Source of the DNA: Actinoallomurus spadix | Lineage (GTDB): Bacteria > Actinomycetota > Actinomycetes > Streptosporangiales > Streptosporangiaceae | Direction: 5' to 3' | Length of the DNA stretch: 64,000 nucleotides | NCBI RefSeq assembly: GCF_024055725.1 | Contig: NZ_JAMXMX010000001.1 | Location: 124,001-188,000, forward strand | Part shown: positions 9,150 to 17,358 of the stretch, in pieces | How the letters are laid out: each line of letters starts with the position of its first letter | Position numbering within the stretch: position 1 is the first letter of the stretch | Translations under genes and position numbers: made by a program | Notes under the pieces: generated by a model | Database searches by the model: none | Told to the model about the DNA's origin: nothing | What the model saw: only the letters and a program-made list of their open reading frames with translations

Positions 9150-10033
9150 CGGTTCTGCTCCTCGTCCAGAGATTCCAGTGCGCCGGTGTCCGGCGCGTCG
9201 AGATCCCGGCCGCTCGCCCGCGGTTCGGCGGTGCCGGGACGGTCGGGGTCGTCGAGACCGTTGGAATCGGAGCCGGCCGGGTCCTGCTCCAACGCGCCGG
9301 TCATCGCGCCGACCAGTTCCTCCATCGACACGTCGGCACCCGAGAAACGCGCTACGCGGCGACCCAGGCGCAGGACCTCGATCCGGTCGGAGACAGCCTT
9401 GACGTCCTGCATGTTGTGGGTGATCAGGACGACCGCCACCCCGGAGTCACGAACGCTGCGGATCAGGTCCAGCACCCGCTCGGTCTGCACCACGCCGAGC
9501 GCGGCGGTCGGCTCGTCCATGAACACCACCCGGCGGGCCCAGGTGACCGCCCGGGCCACGGCGACGCCCTGCCGTTGTCCGCCCGACAACGTGGACACCG
9601 ACACCGTGTCCGACTTGAGGCGGACGCCGAGCCGCTCGCACTCCTGCCTCGCCCGGGTCCGCATGGCGGCATGGTCGAGGAAGCCGAGCCGGCCGAGCAG
9701 TCCGGGCCGCAGCACCTCGCGACCGAGGAAGAAGTTGGCGGCCGGTGTGAGGTCGGCGCACAGCGCGAGGTCCTGGTGGACGGTCTCGATACCCGCCACG
9801 CGGGCCTGCTCGACCGACTCGAACCGGACCGGATCCCCGTCGATGAGGATCTGCCCGGCATCCGGACTCTCCACCCCGGAAAGGATCTTCACCAGCGTCG
9901 ACTTGCCCGCGCCGTTGTCACCGATGAGTGAGACGACCTCGCCTTCCATGAGGGTGAAGTCGGCGCCGCGCAGGGCGTCGACATGGCCGTAGCTCTTCTC
10001 GATGCCCTTGGCTTCCAGTAGTGGCCCTGTCAT
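9146..10033 (-). CDS. Sugar ABC transporter ATPase, single nucleotide-binding domain
   Basis: Cytoplasmic ATPase energising the permease. Walker A GDNGAGKST, signature LSGGQRQG, Walker B VVFMDEPTAALG and the switch His in LITHNM are all intact. At 295 aa it has one nucleotide-binding domain rather than the two of RbsA, like the FrcA subgroup, with an acidic, Asp/Glu-rich C-terminal tail of about 45 residues. The ribosome binding site is GGAAGG. First gene of the operon; the LacI-type operator lies about 80 bp upstream. Confidence 0.9.
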   Translation of the reverse strand: MTGPLLEAKGIEKSYGHVDALRGADFTLMEGEVVSLIGDNGAGKSTLVKILSGVESPDAGQILIDGDPVRFESVEQARVAGIETVHQDLALCADLTPAANFFLGREVLRPGLLGRLGFLDHAAMRTRARQECERLGVRLKSDTVSVSTLSGGQRQGVAVARAVTWARRVVFMDEPTAALGVVQTERVLDLIRSVRDSGVAVVLITHNMQDVKAVSDRIEVLRLGRRVARFSGADVSMEELVGAMTGALEQDPAGSDSNGLDDPDRPGTAEPRASGRDLDAPDTGALESLDEEQNR

Positions 10034-10110
10034 GACGTCCTTCCGATCGCGGGGTCAGGGTGATCGGCTGTAGGCGAACCACGGTGCTGCGGTCAAAGGT
10101 CGCCGGATAG

Positions 10111-10124
10111 AGACAACGTTGTCA
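10111..10124. promoter_or_regulatory. LacI-type operator of the sugar ABC operon
   Basis: AGACAACGTTGTCA, a near-perfect palindrome differing at one position from the consensus TGACAACGWTGTCA shared by five sites in this window. The CG-centred symmetry is typical of LacI-family operators. It lies about 80 bp upstream of the ATPase gene start. Confidence 0.75.
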
Positions 10125-10288
10125 ACGACGAGATCACCGTCGTAATCTTCTTGTGACTGCGGTTCTTCTCGTCCTGGCCGCTTCGATGATGCGAATAATC
10201 GGCTCTGACCTGGTGGTTCAATGAACGGAACTCCCTGGCCCGCTCGACCGTTGACCCTTCGGGTGGGCGGACGATGCCAAGGCAGGGC

Positions 10289-10302
10289 TGATAACGATGT
10301 CT
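10289..10302. promoter_or_regulatory. Putative autoregulatory LacI-type operator
   Basis: TGATAACGATGTCT, two mismatches from the shared consensus TGACAACGWTGTCA, about 95 bp upstream of the lacI-type gene. It is the weakest of the five sites and would give negative feedback on the regulator. Confidence 0.5.
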
Positions 10303-10396
10303 GAACCTGGTCGGGTTATGCTGTCGAACGGCCGTCAACCCACCGTGGTTAGGGTGCGACGAACAGGGCTGAGCGATCTCTGGCAGAAGGGCTCTG

Positions 10397-11413
10397 GTGG
10401 ACAAGCAGGACAGGCGGCGCAGGCCGACGATCTCAGATGTGGCGGCCGCCGCCGGAGTCAGCCCGAAGACGGTGTCCCGTGTCATCAACAACGAGCCGGG
10501 CGTGCGCGCCGAACTGGCCGATCAAGTGCTCGCGGCGATCAGCAAGCTCGGGTTCCGCCGCAACACCATGGCCAGCTCACTGCGCTCCGGCCGGCAGACC
10601 GCGACCATCGGGCTGATCATCGAAGACCTGGCCAACCCGTTCTATTCCACGATCGCGGCGACGGTGGCCAACGTAGCGCGCGCTCACGACACCCATCTGA
10701 TCACCGTCAGCTCCGAAGAGGACCCTGACCTCGAGCAACGCCAGTTCCTCCAGCTGTGCCAGCGCCGGGTGGACGGCATGATCATCGTGCCCGCCGGCTC
10801 GGACCACTCCTATACCCGGTCCGAGGTCGAGATGGGCATGCGGATGGTCTTCCTGGACCGCCCACCCTCGGGCATCCTGGCCGACAGCGTTGTCATCGAC
10901 AACGCGGCGGGGGCTCGGTCCGGCATCATGAGCCTGCTGGAGGACGGACACCGCCGTATCGGAGTCGTCATCGACTCCCCGGTCATCTACACCGCGCGGG
11001 AACGGCTGGCCGGCGTACGCTCCGCGCTGGCCGAGGCGGGCATCCCCTACGACGACGCTCTGGTCAAGGTCGGTGTCACGAATCCCGAGGAGGCCGCCCA
11101 CGCCATCGCCACCATGCTCGACGGCGTCGATCCGCCCACCGCATTCTTCACTGGCAACAACCGGAGCACCATCGGCGCGATCCAGGAGCTGTACCGCCGC
11201 GACAGCGACGCCGCGCTGCTGGGCTTCGACGACTTCGAACTGGCCACACTGATGCCGCGCCCGCTGACCGTGATCGCGTACGACGTGCAGGAACTCGGCC
11301 GCGCCGCCGCTCGCCGGCTGTTCGAACGGATCGGCGGGGACACCTCCTGGCCATCGGAGACCGTGATCCCCACGCACCTGGTTCAGCGTGGCGTCCAGCT
11401 CTTGAAGTCCTGA
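10397..11413 (+). CDS. LacI-family transcriptional regulator of the mannoside locus
   Basis: 338-aa repressor with an N-terminal LacI helix-turn-helix (TISDVAAAAGVSPKTVSRVIN, residues about 11-31) and a periplasmic-binding-like effector domain (IGLIIEDLANPFYS, VDGMIIVPAG, LGFDDFELA). Start is GTG at 10397, after AGAAGG. Palindromes of one consensus precede its own gene, the ABC operon, the DUF4185-like gene, the GH92 gene and the GH2 gene, so it is the likely regulator of all five. The inducer is probably a sugar released by these enzymes; its identity is inferred only from GH92/GH2. Confidence 0.88.
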   Translation: MDKQDRRRRPTISDVAAAAGVSPKTVSRVINNEPGVRAELADQVLAAISKLGFRRNTMASSLRSGRQTATIGLIIEDLANPFYSTIAATVANVARAHDTHLITVSSEEDPDLEQRQFLQLCQRRVDGMIIVPAGSDHSYTRSEVEMGMRMVFLDRPPSGILADSVVIDNAAGARSGIMSLLEDGHRRIGVVIDSPVIYTARERLAGVRSALAEAGIPYDDALVKVGVTNPEEAAHAIATMLDGVDPPTAFFTGNNRSTIGAIQELYRRDSDAALLGFDDFELATLMPRPLTVIAYDVQELGRAAARRLFERIGGDTSWPSETVIPTHLVQRGVQLLKS

Positions 11414-11483
11414 CGCTCTCGTCCGCGACGTGGCGCCGGCGGGCACCCGCGCGTCGGCGGGGAGAGCCGACCGAGCCGACGGG

Positions 11484-11519
11484 GGAGGGAGCACCACTTC
11501 GGTGACCGATGCTCCCTCC
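11484..11519. terminator. Bidirectional hairpin terminator
   Basis: GGAGGGAGCA pairs with TGCTCCCTCC (10-bp perfect stem), and the 16-nt loop can fold further (CACTTCGGTG). It sits between the convergent lacI-type and DUF4185-like genes. Confidence 0.65.
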
Positions 11520-11532
11520 GCGATCCGGTGTC

Positions 11533-12747
11533 CTACGGCGCGAAGCGCAGGTCGAGGAAGCGAGCGCGGTTGTTGTTGACGTTCGCGTACAGGTCGTCGA
11601 TCTTCTGGCTGTTGACGTTGTAGGAGATCACCAGCTCACCGGGGCGGCTCAGCTCCGGGTGCGCGGCGATGTTGTACGGCGCGTAGATGTTGCCGCCGCC
11701 CTCGGGGGCCGTGTACACATCGGTGCGGTTCGTGAACGGGCCGACGGGTGTCGGCGCGGTCGCCACGTAGATGTCGTGACCGAGGTAGGCGTCGGAGGTG
11801 GTGAGGACGTAGAAGCCGTTCACCTCGGTGACGCTGTACGAGGCGCCGACGTTGTCGGTCACGCGCGCCGACGCGGTCGGGTCGTGCGACCAGCCGGATC
11901 CGGTGTAGAACTCCCACGAGCGATCGACGAGGTGGCCGGCGCGGGCGCGCGCGACGTGCATGTGACCCGACTCGGCGCCGTAGATGTAGATGTAGCCGCC
12001 GACGCGCGTCAGCTCGACGCCCCACGACACATTGCCCTCGTCGTAGCTGTGGGTCACCTTCGCACCACCCAGATCAGGCGAGAAGGACGCGATGTCGGTC
12101 CTGACCCACGTGAAGTTCCACGGCGGCGGGTCGTCCGTGGGAACCTGGGCGTACTCGAACAGGCGTAGCCTGCCGCCGTCCATGATGCCGTCGCCGTTCC
12201 AGTACCAGCCATCGTTCGTCCCCGAGGGGTCCCACGGTGGCGCCGTCGGCGTCTCACCGACGAGCGACCGCGGCGCGTCGTGCGTCCCTCCGGTCAGCGT
12301 GGTCCGCGGAAGCCCGTCACGTCCGGCCGTGACGATGGTGTTGTGCACGAAGCCCGCGTCTCTCGGCAGGCTCTCGTCGGCGTTGACCGGGCCGAGGAAG
12401 GTGTCGTTGAGGAGCCACGCGACGCGCCCGCCCGGCAGCGTCGCCGAGTACGTGCCGTCCGAGGCGGCCCAGCCGCGATGGTTGCTCCAGCCTCCGCCGC
12501 TGTCACCGAACGCGCGCCAGGCGGCGTTCAGCCGCTCATCAGGCACGACGCTCGTCACCACTGGTGCCTGCCGGAGACCGGCGCCGGGCCCGGGTTGCGG
12601 CGGGGCGCTCGCGAGGGCGTTCGGCGCCAGGACGCCGGTACCGAGCACCGCCGCGGCCAGGACGGCCGCCGCCGGCCCGACGCGAGCACGCCGGCGACGG
12701 CGCCCGGCGGCTCGGGAGCGATGAGCGGGCCATCCACTACGCGTCAT
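11533..12747 (-). CDS. Secreted DUF4185/DUF5005-like beta-propeller protein
   Basis: 404 aa, with an Arg-rich N-terminus and hydrophobic signal sequence (about residues 24-47, ending near ALASA). The body has recurring blade-like strands such as RVAWLLNDTFLGPV, DGWYWNGDGIMDGGRLRLFEY and GGYIYIYGAESGHMHVARA, typical of five-bladed propellers of DUF4185/DUF5005 and related glycoside-active folds. No catalytic assignment is possible from sight. AGGAGGAG precedes the ATG. Its operator at 12774 is identical to that of the GH2 gene, so it should be co-expressed with the mannosidases and may bind or cleave the same glycan. Confidence 0.7.
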   Translation of the reverse strand: MTRSGWPAHRSRAAGRRRRRARVGPAAAVLAAAVLGTGVLAPNALASAPPQPGPGAGLRQAPVVTSVVPDERLNAAWRAFGDSGGGWSNHRGWAASDGTYSATLPGGRVAWLLNDTFLGPVNADESLPRDAGFVHNTIVTAGRDGLPRTTLTGGTHDAPRSLVGETPTAPPWDPSGTNDGWYWNGDGIMDGGRLRLFEYAQVPTDDPPPWNFTWVRTDIASFSPDLGGAKVTHSYDEGNVSWGVELTRVGGYIYIYGAESGHMHVARARAGHLVDRSWEFYTGSGWSHDPTASARVTDNVGASYSVTEVNGFYVLTTSDAYLGHDIYVATAPTPVGPFTNRTDVYTAPEGGGNIYAPYNIAAHPELSRPGELVISYNVNSQKIDDLYANVNNNRARFLDLRFAP

Positions 12748-12773
12748 GAGATCTCCTCCTGATAGCTCCTCGC

Positions 12774-12787
12774 TGACATCGTTGTCA
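12774..12787. promoter_or_regulatory. LacI-type operator of the DUF4185-like gene
   Basis: On the minus strand it reads TGACAACGATGTCA, identical over 14 bp to the site before the GH2 gene at 26066. It lies 26 bp upstream of the start codon. Confidence 0.75.
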
Positions 12788-12966
12788 TCAGCGAGCGCCC
12801 TGATCGGGCCAGGGCAGGTCGTACACGGTCAGGAATCCGGATCGCCGAGAGATCGGCCTGTTCAGGGTCGTCATGATGGGCCGACAGGGCGAGCGGCCGG
12901 TGCCGGCACCATGGCCTCTCCTCGTGGTGCCGGCACCGGGGCGGCGCCCGTGTGCCGTCCGCGTCG

Positions 12967-15900
12967 TCAGTGCTGAGCGAGCAGTTCCACCTCGGACAGT
13001 CTCAGCCCCTGGCCGCCTGCCGGCGGGTCGAAGTCGAACCGTACGTACTGGTGGCCGCCGGTCGTATCGCTCGGCGTGAAGGCCCGCGTCTGCTGGCGCC
13101 AGGTGAACTGCTCGCCGCTTCTGCGGTCCACCTCCGTCCAGTGCGTACCGTCGGCGGAGACACTGACCTTCCAGCCCGCCGGATCACCGCCGGATTGGGC
13201 GGCGCTGGTGAGCGTGTACTGGGCGATGGAGTGCGGCTGGTCGAACCGGTAGGTGACGGATCGTGGTCCGGCGGGGAAGGCGACCGCGGTGTTCGAGTCG
13301 TTGTCGAACAGTGCGGCCAGGTCCGTGCCGTCGTTCGTCGTGGCCGTCCCCCTTCCGGAACCGGTCTGGTCGGCCGGCGGATCGGCGATCTTGGAATCGG
13401 TGGTCAGCGACGGCGGTGCGGCCGACGGCGCGGTACCCCAGGCCGAGGGCCGCGGGCCCAGCTGGAGATCGATGTGCCCACCGCGGGTCAGGTCCGCGTG
13501 CTGGACATAGGTCTTGTCCCAGCTCTTGCCGTTGATCCGCATCGACTGGACGTAGATGTCGCGGTCGGAGTCATGGTGGGCGGTGATGGTCAGCGCACGA
13601 CCGCCGGCCGGCCGGATGGTGACGCGGTCGTACAGCGGCGATCCGATGGCGAAGATGGGTGAGCCCGGCTGCAGCGGGTAGATGCCGAGCGCGTTATCGA
13701 TGTAGAACGCCGACATCGAGCCGTTGTCCTCGTCACCGGGGTAGCCCTGGCCGATCGTGCTGCCGGTGAAGAGCCGGCCGAGCGCGTCCCGTACGTGCTC
13801 GGCGGTCTTGGCCGGCTGTCCCACGTAGGCGTACATGTAAGGCACGTGCATCGACGGCTGGTCGTTGAAGGCCCACTGCCCGATCCGGTCGTCCCGGGAC
13901 TCGAACATCTCGTGGTAGGCGCCACCCCAGCCGCCGCCGTACTGCGCGGTCTCCGGGGTGGCGAAGAACTGGTCGAGCCTGGCGGCGAGGCCGGCCCGGC
14001 CGCCGTAGAGGTTGGCCAGGCCGTTGCCGTCCTGGGGAACGAGGAAGGCGTACGTCCATCCGTCGCCCTCGGTGTAGTCGGTGGCGTTCCAGTCCAGTGG
14101 GTTGTACGTGCCCGGCGCGTGCTCCCAGCCGCCATCAGCGTTGCGCGGCTGGAAGAAGCCGGTGGACTTGTCGAACAGGTCTACGTAGTGCCGGGCCCGG
14201 TCGCGGAAGTACCGGTAGTTGTCCTGATACTCACGCCGGTGCGGGTCGTCGGCCGCACTGGTCCGGTATAGCTTCAGCGACATCTGGGAGATGCCGTAGT
14301 CGGCGATGTAGTCCTCCAGCGACACCGACGCGCTGGAGCCGGTCGTCTGCGGGGTGTAGCCCAGGAAGGTCGAATGCGCCACGTCGGGACGGCCGGTCAG
14401 CCCGGACGACGGGATGGTGGCGTTCTTGACCGCGGCCTCGTACGCGCCGCGGACGTCGAAGTTCGTCACCCCGCGCAGGTAGGCGTCGGCGATGGCCACG
14501 TCCGAGTTGGTGCCGCTGAAGCCGAGGTAGCCGGGCGCCGTCCACTGCCCGATCCAGCCGCCGTCCCGGTACTGCTGTACGAAGCCGTCGATCATCTCGC
14601 CGGTCAGCTTCGGGTAGAGCAGCGCGTCCAGCGACCAGGCGGTCCGGTAGGTGTCCCAGAACCCCTCGTTGGCGTACGGTTTGCCCTTCACCACCGCAGA
14701 TCCGGTGGTCGTGGGGGTCGCGTGGCCGGTGGCCGGCCGGTACGGGCTGGCGTAGCGATGGTCGGGGGCGGCCGGTGTGCCGGTGTTCTCGAACAGCTCG
14801 TTCGGGTACAGGTTCAGGCGGTAGAGGCTGGAGTAGAGCGTGGTGAGCTGGTCCTGGCTCGCGCCCTCCGGCCTGATCACGCCCAGTGCCTCATCCCAGG
14901 TCCGCTGCGCCGCGGCGTGGACCTGGTCGAAATCGGCGTCGCCCACCTCGAGTTCGAGGTTGTGCCTCGCCTGGTCGACGCTGATGAAGGACGTGGCGAT
15001 CCGCATGGTCAGCCGGTGGTCGGCGCCCAGGTCGAAGCCCGCGTACCCGGAGACGTGCGCGCCGCCGCCGCCGGTCAGTGGACCGCTACCGGTCATCGGC
15101 CGGTCGAAGGTGGCGTAGACGAACATGCGGGGGGCGCCCCAGAATCCCGCGACGTCGGAGTAGCCGCTGACCACGCCGTGCGCGCGGTCGATCGTCAGGC
15201 CGCCGTTGTCGTTGACGTTGTCAAAGATCAGGCTGTTCCGGCCGGAGGGAAAACCGAACCGCATCACGGCGGCGTGGTCGGTCGGCGTGATCTCCCCGCG
15301 GAGGCCGTTGTCGAAGGTCACGCCGTAGTAGTCGGCGCGAGCGGTCTCACGGTCGTGGCTGAACGCGAGCGCGCGGGCGGCACGGTCGGCCGTCGCCGGG
15401 ACGGCGGTGGTGGACGGCATCACCTGGAACGTCTGGTGATCGGCGACCCAGATGCTGGGCTCGTGGCTGACGGAGAACGCCTGGAGCTCGGGCTCGTTCG
15501 CGGCGTTGTTGCCTTTCTGGTACGCGTAGATGATGCCGGTGCTGCCCGCGTCGGTGACCGGCGTCCAGAAGTTGAAACCGTGCGGGAGAGCGGCGGCCGG
15601 GATGTCGTTGCCGCGCGAGTAGTCACCGGTGGAGTTGGTGCCCCGAGTGGTGATGACGCACGCCGACGGGTGGCGGGCACAGTCGTTCGCCGGGGGTGCC
15701 GGCCCGATGTCGATGTCGTCCAGCCAGCCGGCGAAGTGCGCGGGACCGGAGGGGTCGTCGTATCCGACCAGGATGCGGGTGATGGTCTTGCCGGCCGCGA
15801 CCCGGCCGATGTCGGCGGTCACCGCGTTCCACTGGTCGGTGTGCAGTACCTTCGCCGCTCCCTGCGCCCGCGGGCTCAGGCCCTTGCCGCTCTGGTCGGT

Positions 15901-16881
15901 GGCGCCGAGTTCGCCGAGGTGGGTGCCGTCGCTGAAGGTCAGGTCGACCGCGACGTACGTACTCGGGTACGCGAGGTCCTTGCCCGTGAACTCCGGGAAG
16001 ATCTTGTAGGACAACCGGGTGTCACGGCGGACCGGCAGGGCGACCTGGTAGATCTTGTCGTACGCCGTGCCGTGGCCGGTGAGCTGCCAGCCCGCGTAGT
16101 GGAGAGCGTGCGTTCCGGTGAAGCCGACGTGCGTCTTGGCCGTGGGGCTCGACGCCGGACCGTCCCCGGTGGCGGTCGTCATCCCGGCGTCCCCCGGCGG
16201 CGCTCCGCCGAGCGCCAGTTCGGCGAGCTGCGTGTGACCGTCACCGTGATTGGCGGAGATCGCCAGCCGGTAGTGGGAGTACGCCCCCGCGTGCCGGACG
16301 GTGAAGAGCCTCGTCTGCGAGCGCTGACCGAACCGCTGCCCGCTCTCGGCGTCCACGGTCTGCCAGGTCCGGCCGTCGGCCGAGCCCTCCAGCCGCCAGG
16401 ACTCGGGATCCCGCTCGGGCCAGTCGGCCGCCGAGGTCATCGCGTAGCTCTCGATCCGGGTGGGAGCGGCGAAGGCGACCGTCAGCGAGGGCGTCCGGCT
16501 CGCGGCCTGCCAGCTGCTGCCGGCGTCGCCGTCGGTGGCACGCGCCGCGCCGTGGTCGGGCAGGGCCTCGTCACTCGCGGTGACGCCCGTCACCGTGGAC
16601 ATCGCCGAACCGGGTAGCCCGGCACCGGTGTCGGGATACACGCCCGCCGTTCGGTGGTCGCCGTGGCCGCCGTCCGGTGTGCTCTGCCAGTCGGGGACGG
16701 GGTCGCTCGGTTCGAACGATGTCGCGAAGGTACCGCGTGCGGCGGAATGCGGCGCGGGCTCGGCCAACGCGCTCTGCGCCGGGAGCAGGGACAATACGAT
16801 GCCGGCCAGCGCCGCCAGCGGAACGGGTGCGGGATGTCGGGAAAGGGGCCTTCGGGAGAGGCGATGAAGATGTCGGGACAC
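12967..16881 (-). CDS. Secreted GH92 mannosidase with flanking F5/8-type C domains
   Basis: Multidomain exo-acting alpha-mannosidase of about 1304 aa. Start taken as GTG at 16881: it follows a GAGGAG site and gives a signal peptide (LAALAGIVLSLLPAQSALA); the longer ATG frame from 17001 would place the operator inside the gene. Order: signal; discoidin-like domain at about 90-225; a lectin-like domain (FAGWLDDIDIGP near 390); the GH92 core from about 430 to 1130 (YTEGDGWTYAF, HVPYMYAYVGQP, GYPGDEDNGSMSAFY); C-terminal F5/8 domain from about 1185. The usual GH92 general-acid motif N-E-P-S reads D-Q-P-S here, with Gln at about 1008, as reported for GH92 enzymes that cleave mannose-1-phosphate diesters. 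Controlled by the operator at 16964; the transposon end lies 147 bp upstream of the start. Confidence 0.88.
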   Translation of the reverse strand: MSRHLHRLSRRPLSRHPAPVPLAALAGIVLSLLPAQSALAEPAPHSAARGTFATSFEPSDPVPDWQSTPDGGHGDHRTAGVYPDTGAGLPGSAMSTVTGVTASDEALPDHGAARATDGDAGSSWQAASRTPSLTVAFAAPTRIESYAMTSAADWPERDPESWRLEGSADGRTWQTVDAESGQRFGQRSQTRLFTVRHAGAYSHYRLAISANHGDGHTQLAELALGGAPPGDAGMTTATGDGPASSPTAKTHVGFTGTHALHYAGWQLTGHGTAYDKIYQVALPVRRDTRLSYKIFPEFTGKDLAYPSTYVAVDLTFSDGTHLGELGATDQSGKGLSPRAQGAAKVLHTDQWNAVTADIGRVAAGKTITRILVGYDDPSGPAHFAGWLDDIDIGPAPPANDCARHPSACVITTRGTNSTGDYSRGNDIPAAALPHGFNFWTPVTDAGSTGIIYAYQKGNNAANEPELQAFSVSHEPSIWVADHQTFQVMPSTTAVPATADRAARALAFSHDRETARADYYGVTFDNGLRGEITPTDHAAVMRFGFPSGRNSLIFDNVNDNGGLTIDRAHGVVSGYSDVAGFWGAPRMFVYATFDRPMTGSGPLTGGGGAHVSGYAGFDLGADHRLTMRIATSFISVDQARHNLELEVGDADFDQVHAAAQRTWDEALGVIRPEGASQDQLTTLYSSLYRLNLYPNELFENTGTPAAPDHRYASPYRPATGHATPTTTGSAVVKGKPYANEGFWDTYRTAWSLDALLYPKLTGEMIDGFVQQYRDGGWIGQWTAPGYLGFSGTNSDVAIADAYLRGVTNFDVRGAYEAAVKNATIPSSGLTGRPDVAHSTFLGYTPQTTGSSASVSLEDYIADYGISQMSLKLYRTSAADDPHRREYQDNYRYFRDRARHYVDLFDKSTGFFQPRNADGGWEHAPGTYNPLDWNATDYTEGDGWTYAFLVPQDGNGLANLYGGRAGLAARLDQFFATPETAQYGGGWGGAYHEMFESRDDRIGQWAFNDQPSMHVPYMYAYVGQPAKTAEHVRDALGRLFTGSTIGQGYPGDEDNGSMSAFYIDNALGIYPLQPGSPIFAIGSPLYDRVTIRPAGGRALTITAHHDSDRDIYVQSMRINGKSWDKTYVQHADLTRGGHIDLQLGPRPSAWGTAPSAAPPSLTTDSKIADPPADQTGSGRGTATTNDGTDLAALFDNDSNTAVAFPAGPRSVTYRFDQPHSIAQYTLTSAAQSGGDPAGWKVSVSADGTHWTEVDRRSGEQFTWRQQTRAFTPSDTTGGHQYVRFDFDPPAGGQGLRLSEVELLAQH

Positions 16882-16963
16882 GACCAGGGCTCCTCGGCAG
16901 GGGGAGGGGTTCTGCTGGCGGTTTGCGCGGTCGATGATCGACGCTCGGCCGGAGGGGAATCGA

Positions 16964-16977
16964 TGACAACGTTGACA
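16964..16977. promoter_or_regulatory. LacI-type operator of the GH92 gene
   Basis: TGACAACGTTGACA, one mismatch from the shared consensus. It lies just downstream of the predicted -10 element, where a bound repressor would block initiation. Confidence 0.7.
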
Positions 16978-16988
16978 ACAGTTGATCA

Positions 16989-17017
16989 GTCTCAGACGCA
17001 CGGGATTCGCCTGTCAA
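16989..17017 (-). promoter_or_regulatory. Predicted promoter of the GH92 gene
   Basis: On the minus strand a perfect -35 TTGACA (17012-17017) is followed after 17 bp by a weak -10 TGAGAC (16989-16994). The -35 edge is only 5 bp from the transposon target duplication, so the promoter core is intact but its upstream sequence has been replaced. Confidence 0.5.
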
Positions 17018-17022
17018 CCCTC

Positions 17023-17027
17023 CGTCG
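17023..17027. repeat. Left target-site duplication (CGTCG)
   Basis: Five bases immediately outside the left TG terminus, repeated exactly outside the right CA terminus. Confidence 0.85.
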
Positions 17028-17052
17028 TGCCAAGCGACACGAGAGTGTCAGT
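17028..17052 (+). repeat. Left terminal inverted repeat (25 bp)
   Basis: Perfect inverted match to 25952-25976. It contains the palindromic core GACACGAGAGTGTC at 17036-17049. Confidence 0.9.
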
Positions 17053-17118
17053 GGCCTGCGACGTGGAATGTCAGCGACCCCGACACGAGAGTGTCAGTCG
17101 CCGCGACACGAAATTGTC
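17036..17118 (+). repeat. Left-end transposase-site array (four copies, about 23-bp period)
   Basis: Cores start at 17036, 17060 (degenerate GACGTGGAATGTC), 17082 and 17105 (GACACGAAATTGTC), giving steps of 24, 22 and 23 bp. Regular spacing of about two helical turns is like the TnsB sites of Tn7. Each core is a GACAC-N4-GTGTC palindrome. Confidence 0.8.
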
Positions 17119-17358
17119 AGTAGATGGGGGCCCGTTCCGGGGTCGCGCGAGGACCCGTGATCATTCACCTGATTCAGGTCGTCGAGCCGCGAACGTGAGA
17201 CGAACGCGAGGGCTGCCGTCGGCGGTGCTCGTACGGTGATTCCGGTGGCACCCGACGAACGACTCCGGCAGCCGACGACTTCCCCAAGGATCTCCGCCCA
17301 CGGTCGCTACCTGCCGACGCCCGCCCGCACTCACCCGCTGCCCGACCCCGAGCTGTCG
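17119..17358. other. Transposon left-end noncoding region
   Basis: Sequence between the repeat array and the stop codon of the MFS cargo gene. I see no gene or clear structural element. Confidence 0.4.

Larger units (their letters stand above)
10034..10396. promoter_or_regulatory. Divergent control region: sugar ABC operon / lacI
   Basis: A 363-bp gap between the leftward ABC operon and the rightward regulator gene. It carries one operator-like palindrome facing each transcription unit (10111-10124 and 10289-10302). The stretch around 10140-10210 is locally AT-richer. No further gene is seen. Confidence 0.6.

Noticed and set aside
16882-17001. Longer GH92 N-terminus starting at 17001
   Set aside because: It would include the operator and most of the promoter, lacks a ribosome binding site and delays the signal peptide.
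17036-17118. Repeat array as a CRISPR
   Set aside because: Steps of 22-24 bp leave no room for spacers, the units are palindromic and the same motif forms the transposon right end.
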